A stretch of DNA of 64,000 bases from Micrococcaceae bacterium Sec5.8 (GTDB lineage: Bacteria > Actinomycetota > Actinomycetes > Actinomycetales > Micrococcaceae). Both the position numbers and the translations under genes were made by a program. Location of the stretch: the NCBI GenBank assembly GCA_039636775.1, contig CP143429.1:1674001-1738000 (forward strand). Direction: 5' to 3'. Positions 1 through 9,232 of this stretch are shown here, piece by piece. The notes beneath the pieces were generated by a model. That model did no database searches, was not told the DNA's origin, and worked only from the letters and a program-made list of their open reading frames with translations. Within the stretch, counting starts at the first letter, position 1. Each line of letters begins with the position of its first letter.

Positions 1-285
1 CTTCGGTGGGGATGTGTTTGCCGTCCACTTCGACGAGGTCCGATCCACCAATTTCTCTGACGTCGCGGCGGGCGAAGCTGATTTTTTGGAAGTCGTCCTC
101 CCGGCACCAGACAAGACGGGTCGGTATTTGAACCTCCTGCAGCAGCGGGACGAGGCTCACGGTGTACCGGGCGTCGGTGTAGGCGGCCATCGCCATCCAG
201 GACCTGTGCCGTGCCGGTTCTTTCCAGGGCGAAATATAGTCGGCCAGTTCTTCCTCGCCGAGGATGCGCTTAACGGCCCGCTGCG
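1..285 (-). pseudogene. alpha/beta-hydrolase C-terminal remnant
   Basis: The minus strand reads an open frame with the signature of the last third of an alpha/beta-hydrolase: RILGEEELADYISPWKEP, then IPTRLVWCREDDF, then LVEVDGKHIPTE. The segment before the last helix and the strand leading to the acidic residue and catalytic His (DGKHIPTE) are preserved. The N-terminal half with the nucleophile elbow is absent: upstream the frame continues into an insertion-sequence transposase fragment. The gene also leaves the window at its 3' end, so its true stop is unseen. The family assignment rests on remembered motif resemblance and is moderate; the exact hydrolase subfamily is not identifiable. Confidence 0.5.
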
Positions 286-1475
286 TGGAGACAGCGCGGG
301 GCTTGTGCCCGTTTGGCAGTGGGGTGAGTTGCAGCCAGGAGACCAGGTTCAGGGCCAGGGCGGCGATGGTGGCCCAGGCCTGGTTGGCGGGGAAATCGAA
401 GAACGGCAGCTTCCCGAGCCTGGTGTTCTTCAGGGTTTTGATCGGTTCTCGCACCGTCCCCGGGCCCGGTGCCGGGCATCCAGGGTGGGTCCGTGCCAGC
501 GCGGGGAGTTCGTTCAGAACGCGGTGATGCGGTGCCCGTCCGCGTCCAGCAAGGTCGGCTGCGCCCCGGGGTGGGGGGTTCGGCACGCAGGTGCAGGTTT
601 GTGTCCGCCGGGTAGTCGGTGAGCCCGAGGATCTCGGTGGCGTTGATAACCCACGCGTCGGTGCGTTCCTTGCCGTTCTGGTTTAGGGCGCGTTGCCAGT
701 ACTTTTTGTCGTTGTTTCAGCCGATCATGTGGGCCTTGAGCGCCGGTACCGGGTAGGACACCGTGAACTGCACACGGAGGGATGCGAGGTGGTGCAGGAA
801 TTTCCGGGACGCCCCGGCACTGTCGGTCCGGACCAGCACCTTCTCACCGATCAGCTGTCCCTGCTGGTCGTAGAAGGCATCGGGGAGCTGTTCGATGGCC
901 CGGGTGAACACTTTGATGTGGTCCTCGGCGCTGTTGGCCCCGGCATTGCCCGGACGCATCACCGCAGCCAGGATCTCCCCGGTCCCGTTGCCCGCGCCGT
1001 AATCGACGCTGGCGATGAAAGGGGCGAAGCCATACCCGCCCTTGTACGTGCCGACGGCATGATCCTTGTCGCTGTGGGAGGTCACGAGCGTGGCGTCCAG
1101 ATCCACGATGAGCGGATCCAGGGCGGTGGCCTTCAAGGCCGGGTTCCGGTCCCCGCCCGCTTCCCACGCCCGTGAACGCAGCTCCCGCGTCAAGGTGGAG
1201 AAACCGTAGCTGAAGACATCCGGGTTGGTCACGGTCCGTTCAAAGAACCGCGAGATCGTCGCGTTCGAGGTAACGTTCCCGAAAACCCCGGCACCGGTCC
1301 GCAGGATGTCCAGGTTGGAGACGTGTTCCCCGCCGCCGACGAGCATGACCGCCAACGACCCTAGGATCGTGCCGGGCCAATGCCCGGCCCCGGAGGGGCG
1401 AACTGGCCCAAACGGTCCTCGCACAAGTCCCGGAACCCCAGCGCATCCACAAAAGAGCTCACCACGTTCAGCCCG
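286..1475 (-). pseudogene. IS1380-type transposase, decayed
   Basis: Minus-strand fragments add up to a DDE transposase of the IS1380 group. The best-preserved piece (717-1424) holds NLDILRTGAGVFGNVTSNAT, PLIVDLDATLVTSHSDKDHA and KVLVRTDSAGASRKFLHHL, the last two carrying catalytic aspartates. Reading frame is lost near 1380 (the N-terminal part, SFAGLNVVSSFVDALGFRDL, lies in another frame), at 717 (in-frame TGA), and again near 460-600. Later pieces still read KTLKNTRLGKLPFFDFPANQ and ALALNLVSWLQLTPLPNGHK. The last part of the transposase and its outer terminal repeat are missing, replaced by the hydrolase remnant. It is certainly inactive. IS1380 membership is likely but assigned by eye. 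Confidence 0.75.
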
Positions 1476-1867
1476 GCAAAGGAGTGGTCCTAGTGGTCAG
1501 CAGTAGCTGTCCGCGAGGTCCCGCCATCAGATGATTATGCCGGGGGCGGGCCGAGGCGGAGGTGTTCCCACGCGGGAGACGACTCCGGGACGGATGTACC
1601 GGACTTGTGCCGGTCGTAGTCGACGTCCAGCGAGCGGTAGCTCAGGGCTCCATGTCGGGTGCGTCTGATACTTCTGGATCTCCTTAGTACCCTCGATTTC
1701 CCGTTCGGGCTGGCCTCCGGAGCGAGGTCCTTGTGCACCGAAAATAGTGTGCCTTCGAGTGCCGTTTCGCCGGGCCGACGAGATGGGCTCCTATCGAGCA
1801 GGAACCCCGACTTCGCTACAGGGACCCTGCGCGACGTCCCGTTACGACGGAGCGCGCTGATGGAACG

Positions 1868-3349
1868 CTACTCCGACTCCCGGCCAGCGGTCACGCCGAT
1901 ACCGCGGGTGGGCCGATTCGCCACGAGCGGGTGGGGGCCGGTGAACCCATCACGGACGGCGGCGATTTCCATGATGCGGTCCCGGCAGAGGCGCCAGCCG
2001 AGCATCAGGAGCGGCACGATGACTACCAGGGACGCGATGGTCCACGTTCCCACAGGGGAGTCGAATGCCATCAGGATCAGCACCGCCAGGAGGAAGGCGA
2101 GCGTGACCCAGCCCGTGACGGGCGCGCCGGGCATCCGGAAAGTGGGCCGGCGCAGTTCCCCGCGGGCCGCGAGCCGGGCAAGCTGCATCTGGCACAGGAC
2201 GATCATGGCCCAGGTGCTGATGATGCCCAGCGATGCCACGTTCAGAACGATCTCGAAGGCCTCGGCCGGGACGAGGGCATTCAGGATGACGCCCAGGACG
2301 GCCACGGAGGCGGTGAGGGCGATGCCGCCGTAGGGGACACCGGCCTTGTTCATCCGGGCTGCGAATTTCGGCGCAGAGCCTGAAATGGACATGGAACGCA
2401 TGATCCAGCCGGTGGAGTAGAGGCCGGCGTTGAGAGAGGACAGGGCCGCTGTCAGGACCACGAGGTTCATGATGGCGTCCACGCCGTCGACCCCGGTGGA
2501 GCCGAAGAACGTCACGAACGGGCTTTCGCCGGCCTTGTAAGAGCTGTAGGGCAGCAAAACGGAGAGCAGTACGAGTGAGCCAACGTAGAACACCGCGATC
2601 CGGACGATGACCGTGTTGATGGCCCGGGGCATGATTTTTTCCGGGTTTTCCGTCTCGCCCGCCGCGGTACCGATCAACTCGATCGAGGCGTAGGCGAACA
2701 CGACACCCTGCATCACCACGATCGCCGGCAGCAGGCCGTTCGGGAACATGCCGCCGTTGTCCGCGATGAGGCTGAAGCCGACTTCCTGGCCGTCGACGGG
2801 GGTGCCGAAGATGACGAAGTAGATGCCGACGAGCAGGAAGGACGTGAGCGCCACCACCTTAATCAGCGCAAACCAGAATTCGAGCTCACCGAAAACCTTG
2901 ACGCTGACGAGGTTCAGGCCCAGGACCAGGACCAGGGCGGCCAGGGCCCAAGCCCACTGCGGTACGTCCGCGATCGGCGCCCAGTACTTCTTGAAGAAGT
3001 TCATGTAGAGCGCAACGGCGGTGATATCAACGATCGCTGTCATGGCCCAGTTCAGCCAGTACAGCCAGCCTGTGACGAACGCGGCCTTCTCTCCGAAGAA
3101 TTCGCGGGCGTAGGAGACGAACGAGCCCTATGACGGCCGGTGCATCACGAGTTCGCCGAGGGCACGCAGAATTATGAAAGCGAAGAATCCGCAGACGGCA
3201 TAGCTGATCGTCAGGGCCGGGCCCGCCGTGGCAAGACGGCCGCCGGCACCCATGAACAGGCCGGTGCCGATCGCGCCTCCGATCGCGATCATCTGCACCT
3301 GCCGCGGTTTCAGGCCCTTGTGGTAGCCCTGGTCCTCGGCGTGGAGCGC
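1868..3349 (-). pseudogene. APC-family amino acid permease, internal stop and IS-truncated 5' end
   Basis: This is an amino acid/polyamine/organocation permease of the GABA/aromatic amino acid permease type. The first helix motif ([19 protein letters not shown]) is followed by about ten further hydrophobic segments and a short polar C-terminus. Two defects are visible. A TAG stop at 3128-3130 interrupts the frame between HRPS and [17 protein letters not shown], with the same frame continuing on both sides, so a single base change would restore it. The 5' end is cut off by the IS21 element at 3350, removing the start codon and perhaps 10-20 residues. The residue [15 protein letters not shown] just inside the junction is typical of the cytoplasmic N-terminus of this family. 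Substrate cannot be told. Confidence 0.85.
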
Positions 3350-3417
3350 TGTTAACGCCAACCGAAAATAGGGCCAGAAACGCCAACTGAAAATAGGGCC
3401 ACCGACCATCATGGAAG

Positions 3418-4662
3418 GTGATCAATTTGGATGATTGGGCGGGGATACGCCACCTGTTTTCGACGGGCAAGCACTCGAAGCGTGAGATCGGCAGGATCGT
3501 GGGGGTTTCCCGCGGAACGGTTGACCGGGCGCTGGAGTCGGACCGGGCTCCGAAGTACCAGCGGGCGGCCGGAGTATCGAGTTTTGATGCGTTTGCTCCC
3601 AGGGTGCGGGAGCTGTTGGTGAAGACGCCGACGATGCCGGCCGCAACGCTCGCGGAGCGGGTGGGCTGGTCCGGTTCCGCGTCGCTGTTCCGGGCGAAGG
3701 TCGCCGCGATCCGGCCTGAATATGCGCCGCCGGACCCGGCTGACCGTCTGGTCCACGAGCCGGGGTTCCAGGTCCAGTGCGATCTCTGGTTCCCGCACGA
3801 GCCGCTGCCCGTCGGTGCAGGCCAGAACGACACGCCACCGGTGCTGGTGATGACTTCGGCGTTCTCGGGATTCGTCCAGGCACGGATGCTGCCCTCACGG
3901 ACGACGCCGGACCTTTTGGGCGGAATGTGGACTCTTCTCCAGGACGCGCAGGCTGTTCCGTCCCGGCTGCTGTGGGACAACGAGTCCGGCATCGGCCGGC
4001 GCCGGCCCACCCAGCCGGTGGCCGCGTTCGCCGGGTCCCTCGGGCTGGAGATCAAGCTGCTCCCACCTAGGGATCCGGAGTCCAAGGGCATGGTCGAGCG
4101 GATGAACAGGTTCTTCCGGCAACGCTTCATGCCGGGCCGGGACTTCCGCTCACCAGCGGATTTCAACGACCAGCTGGAGGACTGGCTGCCCAAGGCCAAC
4201 CACCGGTACTCCCGGTCCCGCCACGGCCGCCCTGACGAGCTGATCGTCCTGGACCGGGAAAGGATGCGGGAACTGCCGCCGGTAAGCCCGGAAACGGCGT
4301 TCCGCAACGCGGTGCGGCTGCCACGGGATTACTACGTGCGGGTGTTCTCCAACGACTATTCCGTGGACCCGTCGTTCATTGGGCGGATCGTTGATGTCAT
4401 CGCTGATCTGGACACTGTCTGGGTCACCCATGACGGCGTCATCATCGCCACGCACGTCCGGGCCTGGGCCCGGCATCTGGTGGTGACCGACCCGGCCCAC
4501 GTGGCCCGCGCGGCGGTGATGCGCCGGGACTTCCGGACCCAGCGGGTGCGCCGTCCCGAACCGCCAGAATCTGTGGAGGTGCGGGATCTGGCCGCCTATG
4601 ACGAGATCTTCGGCATCGACCTCGGCCAGCAGCCGAACCTGGTCCTGGAGGTGGTCTCATGA
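3418..4662 (+). CDS. istA: IS21-family transposase IstA
   Basis: IstA is the DDE recombinase that cuts and joins the element ends. The 414-residue protein opens with a helix-turn-helix ([20 protein letters not shown]). The RNase-H-like core follows with likely catalytic residues in [17 protein letters not shown] and [13 protein letters not shown], which give the D-D-E order. A C-terminal beta-rich domain recognises DNA ([20 protein letters not shown]). The chosen start is GTG at 3418, soon after a purine-rich stretch. The stop overlaps the start of istB by four bases (ATGA), the standard translational coupling. No frameshift or internal stop is present, so the protein is probably functional. 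Confidence 0.93.
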   Translation: MINLDDWAGIRHLFSTGKHSKREIGRIVGVSRGTVDRALESDRAPKYQRAAGVSSFDAFAPRVRELLVKTPTMPAATLAERVGWSGSASLFRAKVAAIRPEYAPPDPADRLVHEPGFQVQCDLWFPHEPLPVGAGQNDTPPVLVMTSAFSGFVQARMLPSRTTPDLLGGMWTLLQDAQAVPSRLLWDNESGIGRRRPTQPVAAFAGSLGLEIKLLPPRDPESKGMVERMNRFFRQRFMPGRDFRSPADFNDQLEDWLPKANHRYSRSRHGRPDELIVLDRERMRELPPVSPETAFRNAVRLPRDYYVRVFSNDYSVDPSFIGRIVDVIADLDTVWVTHDGVIIATHVRAWARHLVVTDPAHVARAAVMRRDFRTQRVRRPEPPESVEVRDLAAYDEIFGIDLGQQPNLVLEVVS

Positions 4663-5417
4663 CCGGGACACCGTCACAGATCGACTACTACGCCCGGGCC
4701 CTGCGCGCGCCACGGATCAGCGATGGGTTCCGCCGTCTCGGGGACCAGGCCCGGGACGCCGGCTGGTCGCACGAGGAGTACCTGGCCGCCGTGCTCTCCC
4801 GTGAAGTCTCCGAACGCGAAGCCTCCGCAGCGGCGACCCGGATCAAAGCCGCGAGGTTCCCGGCACACAAGGACCTCGAGGAGTTCAACTTCGACCACCA
4901 GCCCTCCGCGGACCGGAACCTCATCGCGCATCTGGGCACCGGCGTCTTCCTTGCCGAGGCCAAAAACGTGGTCCTCCTCGGGCCTCCCGGCACCGGCAAA
5001 ACCCATCTCGCGGTCGGAATCGGCATCAAGGCAGCCAAGGCCGGGCACAGGGTCCTCTTCGACTCCGCGACCGGCTGGGTCGCCCGGCTGCAGGAGGCTC
5101 ATTCCCGCGGGAAACTCGCCCAGGAACTGGTGAAACTACGCCGCTACGGGCTCCTCATAATCGACGAAGTAGGCTATATCCCGTTTGACCAGGACGCCGC
5201 CAACCTGTTCTTCCAGCTGGTCTCCAGCCGCTACGAACACGCCTCCATGATCCTGACGTCCAACCTACCCTTCGCCCGCTGGGGCGACGTCTTCGGGGAC
5301 CTGACCATCGCCTCGGCCATGATCGACCGGATCGTCCACCACGCCGACGTCATCAGCCTCAAAGGCAACAGCTACCGACTCAAAAAACACCAACCCACCG
5401 CCGGTACGGCACAATAG
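4659..5417 (+). CDS. istB: IS21-family helper ATPase IstB
   Basis: IstB is the AAA+ ATPase that selects target DNA and assists IstA. The 252-residue sequence shows an N-terminal helical region, a Walker A motif (LLGPPGTGKTHLAVGIG, about residue 107), a Walker B motif (YGLLIIDEVGYIPFD) and sensor-type residues (ILTSNLPFARWGDVF). The length is normal for the family. The start codon overlaps the istA stop. The coding sequence ends about 40 bases before the right terminal repeat, as expected for an intact IS21 member. Confidence 0.95.
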   Translation: MTGTPSQIDYYARALRAPRISDGFRRLGDQARDAGWSHEEYLAAVLSREVSEREASAAATRIKAARFPAHKDLEEFNFDHQPSADRNLIAHLGTGVFLAEAKNVVLLGPPGTGKTHLAVGIGIKAAKAGHRVLFDSATGWVARLQEAHSRGKLAQELVKLRRYGLLIIDEVGYIPFDQDAANLFFQLVSSRYEHASMILTSNLPFARWGDVFGDLTIASAMIDRIVHHADVISLKGNSYRLKKHQPTAGTAQ

Positions 5418-5482
5418 AACGAACAACAAGTGGCCCTGTTTTCAAATGGCACTAATGGCCCTGTTTTGGGTTGGCGTTAACA

Positions 5483-5724
5483 CACGCGCAGCCGGGGTCC
5501 AATTTCCATGGGATCCCTGACCGGTCCAGATCGATCAGTTTTGTGCCGTCCATGCCAAGAGCGGTGACAGCGGCAAGGCGCTTGTCCAGCCGCATGAGGA
5601 CGGAAAAGTGGGTGTAGGGGAGCAGGACGGACTCGACGCCGTCCACGGCCGGAATGCCAACCGGGACACCCAAGAACTGTTCGTCGAACCCGGGACGTCC
5701 GGAAAGATCCTCAACATTCAACAC
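5483..5724 (-). pseudogene. DNA/RNA non-specific endonuclease, N-terminal fragment
   Basis: The minus strand encodes about 80 residues resembling the start of secreted DNA/RNA non-specific endonucleases (NUC family): NVEDLSGRPGFDEQFLGVPV, VLLPYTHFSVLMRLDKRLAA, and GIPWKLDPG. In the family this is followed by the DRGH catalytic segment. Here the frame runs straight into the IS21 right end at 5482, so the whole active site is missing. The permease on the other side of the IS is unrelated, so the missing nuclease part was lost rather than only displaced. Confidence 0.6.
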
Positions 5725-5981
5725 ATGCTGAACTGCGGGGGTTCATCCATCGGCAGACCGTATCAGTGCCCGGCGACAGAAGCACGGGCGCATCCTGATT
5801 TTGCTTCCGGCGTCCCGGCTCAGCAGCCTGCGTTGTCTTGGGGGCAACCTCCAGGGCAGTCAGGATTCCGCGGATCCGGAATAGTGGGGGAGCTGTCAGT
5901 TTGGGTAGTCGCCTGCTGCATGTTTTAGCTCTGCCGATGAGGGTTGGGGTATGCGGGGGACAGCGCTGGACCCGTTGCCGG

Positions 5982-6341
5982 TCAGTCGTGGGTGGGTTCG
6001 CCGGTGACTTTATGGTCGGCATGGTTCAGGCCTTCGTTTATTAAACGGGTCAGGTGCCCGTCCGTGAGGCTATAAATGACTCGGCGGCTGTCCTTTTGGG
6101 TGGTGACGAGGCCGCTGAAGCGCAGTTTGGCCAAATGTTGGCTGACCGAGGTGCGGGAGGCTCCGGTCTGCTCCACCAGCGTGCCGACGTCGGAGGGTTC
6201 CTGGGCCAGGAGCCAAAGCAGGTGTAATCGGGTGGTGTCCGAGAGCATCCGGAACGTGGCTGTGGCCGCGTCCAGTCGGCGGGAATCCGGCGCGGCGGGG
6301 TGGTGAAGGCTGGCGGCCGGAAGGGGTTGTGCGTTTTCCAC
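5982..6341 (-). CDS. ArsR/SmtB-family transcriptional regulator
   Basis: A 119-residue winged helix-turn-helix repressor. The core reads FRMLSDTTRLHLLWLLAQEP, then the recognition helix TGASRTSVSQHLAKLRFSGL and a wing (TTQKDSRRVIYSLTDGHL). It has no Cys pair in the alpha-3 position. The His/Asp-rich tail (NHADHKVTGEPTHD) may form an alpha-5 metal site like those of NmtR/SmtB sensors, but this is inference. It begins five bases after the end of the upstream MFS gene on the same strand, so the two form one transcript and it most likely regulates that exporter. The inverted repeat at 7612 is a candidate operator. Confidence 0.88.
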   Translation of the reverse strand: MENAQPLPAASLHHPAAPDSRRLDAATATFRMLSDTTRLHLLWLLAQEPSDVGTLVEQTGASRTSVSQHLAKLRFSGLVTTQKDSRRVIYSLTDGHLTRLINEGLNHADHKVTGEPTHD

Positions 6342-6345
6342 CGGC

Positions 6346-7575
6346 TCAGCCTTTCATGGTCTCCGGTACGGGGCCGGTCCTTGTTCCTGCGGGCCAGAAT
6401 CGGAACGCGGCAAGTGTACTGATTGTAGCTACGACGGCCAGAACGGCGGCTGCCACCGGCTGGCCTGCCGTGGCACCAACCCAGCCCGCTATCGGGTAAG
6501 TGATGATGAAACAGGCGTGGGAGAGGGAGAACTGGGCGGTGAAGATGTAGGAGCGGGTGCTGTCGGTTGCCGCCCGGCGCAGGAGACGGGCTGAGGGGGT
6601 GTTGATCATCGAGGTCCCGGCCCCAAGTACCACCCACAGGCCCAGCAATACCGGCCAGGTCCCCGGCACGGCCAGCAGGGCGAACGCCCCGGCCAGGCCG
6701 GCGGAGAGCAGCACCGCGCCGGCACGCATGAGGACCCGGTCCGACACCCGGTCCAGGATCCTGGGGGCGGTCAGCGCGACGAGCATCGACCCCGCACCGA
6801 AGCAGGCCAGGGCGACCGCGACGTCGGCGTTGGAACCGCCGAACATATCTCGGGCGTAGACGACGGTGTTCACCAGCACCAGGGCGGTCGCGGCAGCGAC
6901 CGCAAGATTCAGGGCCATCAGGGCCCGAAGTTCAGGATGGCGGGCAAAGATCCGTGTGCCCAGGGTAGTCCGGTGCCACAACGTCCCTTCCTGCTTCGCA
7001 ACCGGCGCCGCAGGAAGACGGGTGGTGACCACGAGGGCTGCGGAGAGCAGGAACCCGGCTACGGTCCCGAGGAACAGATCATGGAAGGACAGCACGGCCA
7101 GCAGCGCTGCGGCCAGGGCGGGGCTGACCAACGACTCCAGGTCGTACGCCAAACGCGAGAGGGAAAGGGCCCGGGTGTACTGGCGCTCATCAGGGAGGAT
7201 GACCGGAATCAGGGACTGGAACGCCGGGGTAAACGTAGCCGAGGCGCTCTGCAGCAAGAACACCAGGACATAGATCTGCCACGCCTGGTCCACCAGTGGC
7301 AGCATCAATGCGATACCGGCGCGGATCAGGTCCGCCCCGACCAGTACCGCCTTTTTCGGCAGCCGCTCCACGAGCGCCGCCATCAACGGAGCAACGAACA
7401 CATAGGCGAGCATCTTGATCGTCAGTGCCGTCCCCAGAACCGCACCGGCCTGCCCACCGGCCAAATCAAAAGCCAGCAGACCCAGCGCAACCGTCAGCAG
7501 CCCGGTGCCCAGCAGGGCCACGACCTGGGCCGAAAACAGCTTTCGGTAGGCCGGAACGGCCAGAACTTCAATCAA
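6346..7575 (-). CDS. MFS transporter (metal/drug exporter-like)
   Basis: A 409-residue major facilitator protein with about twelve hydrophobic segments, of the DHA3/NreB-like group. The N-terminus reads VPAYRKLFSAQVVALLGTGL; the loop between helices 2 and 3 (LVERLPKKAVLVGADLIRAG) resembles the MFS motif A. The chosen start is TTG at 7573-7575, preceded by a GAGGAG ribosome-binding site at good spacing. Its operon partner is a SmtB/ArsR-type regulator and the neighbouring genes handle divalent metals, so efflux of a metal such as Ni or Co is a reasonable inference. The substrate cannot be read from the sequence. Confidence 0.82.
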   Translation of the reverse strand: MIEVLAVPAYRKLFSAQVVALLGTGLLTVALGLLAFDLAGGQAGAVLGTALTIKMLAYVFVAPLMAALVERLPKKAVLVGADLIRAGIALMLPLVDQAWQIYVLVFLLQSASATFTPAFQSLIPVILPDERQYTRALSLSRLAYDLESLVSPALAAALLAVLSFHDLFLGTVAGFLLSAALVVTTRLPAAPVAKQEGTLWHRTTLGTRIFARHPELRALMALNLAVAAATALVLVNTVVYARDMFGGSNADVAVALACFGAGSMLVALTAPRILDRVSDRVLMRAGAVLLSAGLAGAFALLAVPGTWPVLLGLWVVLGAGTSMINTPSARLLRRAATDSTRSYIFTAQFSLSHACFIITYPIAGWVGATAGQPVAAAVLAVVATISTLAAFRFWPAGTRTGPVPETMKG

Positions 7576-7611
7576 AATGACTCCTCGGGTCCATCACAGA
7601 TGCATCAACAG

Positions 7612-7627
7612 GTGCGTACATGCGCAC
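7612..7627. promoter_or_regulatory. candidate ArsR-type operator
   Basis: GTGCG and CGCAC form an inverted repeat with a six-base spacer (GTGCGTACATGCGCAC), 37 bases upstream of the MFS-arsR transcript start codon. This is the expected position for autorepression by the ArsR/SmtB protein encoded downstream. The match to a known consensus is loose, so binding is inferred from position and symmetry only. Confidence 0.4.
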
Positions 7628-7777
7628 TTATTAGATTAGTAGACGTCCCCTCTGATCGGAAACGGCGCACAATCCGGGCCGCAATGCACGGTGAGGGCTC
7701 GTTCCCATGGCGAGATCGGGTGAACGGTGTCGTGATACAGAATTGCTTGAATACATCGGGCGCTGTACTTTGAAGGT

Positions 7778-8104
7778 ATGGAAACGCTCACGCATGCTCC
7801 GGTGCTGGCGCGGTTCGGCTACGCAGTCTCTGACCACACCCGCGCCCGGATCCTCTTGGTCTTGGCGGAAGCGCCCGCTTACCCGTCGGATTTGGCTGAT
7901 TCCCTGGGCGTGTCCCGGCAGAGCATCTCCAACCACTTGACGTGTCTTCGCGGCTGCGGCCTCGTCGTGGCTGTTCCGGACGGACGGCGGACGCGGTACG
8001 AGCTCGCCGATGCCCGGCTGGGCCATGCGATCGGTGACCTGCTCGGCGTCGTGCTGGCGGTGGACCCGGACTGCTGCGCGCCGGACGGGACGTGTCTGGT
8101 ATGA
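7778..8104 (+). CDS. cmtR: CmtR-type Cd/Pb-sensing ArsR-family repressor
   Basis: A 108-residue repressor that closely follows mycobacterial CmtR. It has the helix-turn-helix LADSLGVSRQSISNHLTCLR followed by GCGLVVAVPDGRRTRYELAD. The two cysteines in HLTCLRGCGLV occupy the positions of the CmtR metal ligands Cys57 and Cys61; the C-terminal CC pair (DPDCCAPDGTC) can supply the third thiolate. In CmtR, Cd(II) or Pb(II) binding releases operator DNA. The start ATG is only two bases after a GAAGG, so translation may be leaderless or use a weak site. The gene overlaps the downstream transporter start by four bases, so it probably controls it. An imperfect inverted repeat (TACA n8 TGTA) at 7752-7767 is a possible operator. 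Confidence 0.85.
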   Translation: METLTHAPVLARFGYAVSDHTRARILLVLAEAPAYPSDLADSLGVSRQSISNHLTCLRGCGLVVAVPDGRRTRYELADARLGHAIGDLLGVVLAVDPDCCAPDGTCLV

Positions 8105-8865
8105 GTACCTCCCAGCTCGCGCCCGCCCCGGTCCGGCGCGCCGTTCTGAGCCGCCGGATCCGGCTTTTCGCTGCCGCGACCATCAGCTACAACGTTATCG
8201 AGGCGGTAGTCGCGCTGTGGGCGGGCGGAGTGGCCGACTCCTCAGCCCTGATCGGTTTCGGACTGGACTCGGTGATCGAGATTGCGTCCGCCGTCGCACT
8301 GTCCTGGCAGTTCGCCAGCAAGGACCCGGAACGGCGCGAGCACCTGACCTTGCGGCTCATCGCGATCTCCTTCTTCGCCCTCGCCGCCTTCCTCACCTTC
8401 GACTCCGTGACCTCACTGGCGGGCGGCCGCGAAGCGCAGCACTCCACACCGGGCATCATCATCGCGGCACTGAGCCTGGCCATCATGCCTGTGCTGTCCT
8501 GGCTGCAGCGCCGCGCCGGACGGGAGCTCGGATCCCGGACCGCCGTTGCGGACTCCAAACAGACACTGCTCTGCACCTACCTCTCCGCCGTACTGCTGCT
8601 CGGGCTGGTATTGAACAGCATGCTGGGCTGGTGGTGGGCCGACGCCGGCGCGGCACTGGTCATCGCCGTGATCGCCGTCCGCGAAGGCATCAGCGCGTGG
8701 AGAGGCGACGTGTGCTGCACCGTCCCGCACGCCGCCGAGGCGAACGGCGCCGCAGCTACGGCCCCGGCGGCAACTCCCGCCGACAGCTGCTGCGAGGGCT
8801 GTGCTCACGTTCCAGAACTGACAGTCGTGACTCTCGGTCCGGAGCAGGGCCGCAGGAACTCCTGA
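8101..8865 (+). CDS. cation efflux (CDF-like) membrane transporter
   Basis: A 254-residue integral membrane protein with five to six helices. Metal-site-like acidic residues are seen in the second helix region (DSSALIGFGLDSVIEIASA), and DAGAALVIAVIAVREG matches the helix-5 region of cation diffusion facilitators. Its C-terminus lacks the usual cytoplasmic domain and instead has a Cys/His-containing tail (DVCCTVPHAAE and DSCCEGCAHVPE), which could capture thiophilic metals. ATG at 8101 is preferred over GTG at 8092 because it overlaps the cmtR stop in an ATGA arrangement. With CmtR next to it, Cd/Zn/Pb export is likely. Confidence 0.82.
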   Translation: MSTSQLAPAPVRRAVLSRRIRLFAAATISYNVIEAVVALWAGGVADSSALIGFGLDSVIEIASAVALSWQFASKDPERREHLTLRLIAISFFALAAFLTFDSVTSLAGGREAQHSTPGIIIAALSLAIMPVLSWLQRRAGRELGSRTAVADSKQTLLCTYLSAVLLLGLVLNSMLGWWWADAGAALVIAVIAVREGISAWRGDVCCTVPHAAEANGAAATAPAATPADSCCEGCAHVPELTVVTLGPEQGRRNS

Positions 8866-8868
8866 ACC

Positions 8869-9183
8869 ATGGACTTTGAACTACGCACAATCCCGGGCTG
8901 CCCAAACAGCGATCCGGCTTTGGAGCTGTTCCGGGAGGTTCTTGCCGCAGAAGGAAAGGACAAGGAACCCCTGAGCGTGCGTGAGGTGGTCTCGGATACC
9001 GAGGCCGAAGACCTCCGGTTCCACGGTTCCCCCTCCTTCACCGCGAACGGGGGCGACCTGTTTCCGGCGGAAACCGCCCCGGCCCTGAGCTGCCGCCTCT
9101 ACGACACCGGGCGCGATGTGGCGGGACTGCCCGTCCTCGAGTCCCTGCGCGCAGCGATCCGCAGCCTAGATTCCCAAAAGTGA
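8869..9183 (+). CDS. thioredoxin-fold 'DF family' small protein
   Basis: A 104-residue protein that begins MDFELRTIPGCPNSDPALEL, with a single redox or metal-binding Cys in the GCPN motif, and has the later motif FHGSPSFTANGGDLFP. This layout matches the actinobacterial thioredoxin-like family annotated as DF family (seleno)protein, in which the Cys may be replaced by selenocysteine; here it is an ordinary TGC. A second Cys (ALSCRLYD) follows. It starts three bases after the transporter stop, so it belongs to the metal-export operon. A role in metal or thiol handling is inference. A paralogue lies at 14140-14466. Confidence 0.72.
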   Translation: MDFELRTIPGCPNSDPALELFREVLAAEGKDKEPLSVREVVSDTEAEDLRFHGSPSFTANGGDLFPAETAPALSCRLYDTGRDVAGLPVLESLRAAIRSLDSQK

Positions 9184-9232
9184 CCTCTCAGCGCCGCCAT
9201 CCCACCGACCCACACACCCCGGAGACACACCC

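Larger units (their letters stand above)
3350..5482 (+). mobile_element. IS21-family insertion sequence, apparently complete
   Basis: The element carries an istA-istB gene pair and matching ends. The left end begins TGTTAACGCCAACC at 3350 and the right end is its inverted counterpart, GGTTGGCGTTAACA, finishing at 5482. As usual for IS21, each end has a second internal repeat: the left copies are 3356-3375 and 3381-3400 (CGCCAACYGAAAATAGGGCC), and the right ones begin at about 5432 and 5457 (GGCCCTGTTTT). No direct target duplication is visible: the left flank is a permease gene and the right flank an unrelated nuclease gene, so the element sits on a rearrangement or deletion junction. Confidence 0.9.

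Noticed and set aside
3340..3355. A target-site duplication for the IS21 element.
   Set aside because: Bases before 3350 and after 5482 do not match as a direct repeat, and the two flanking genes differ.
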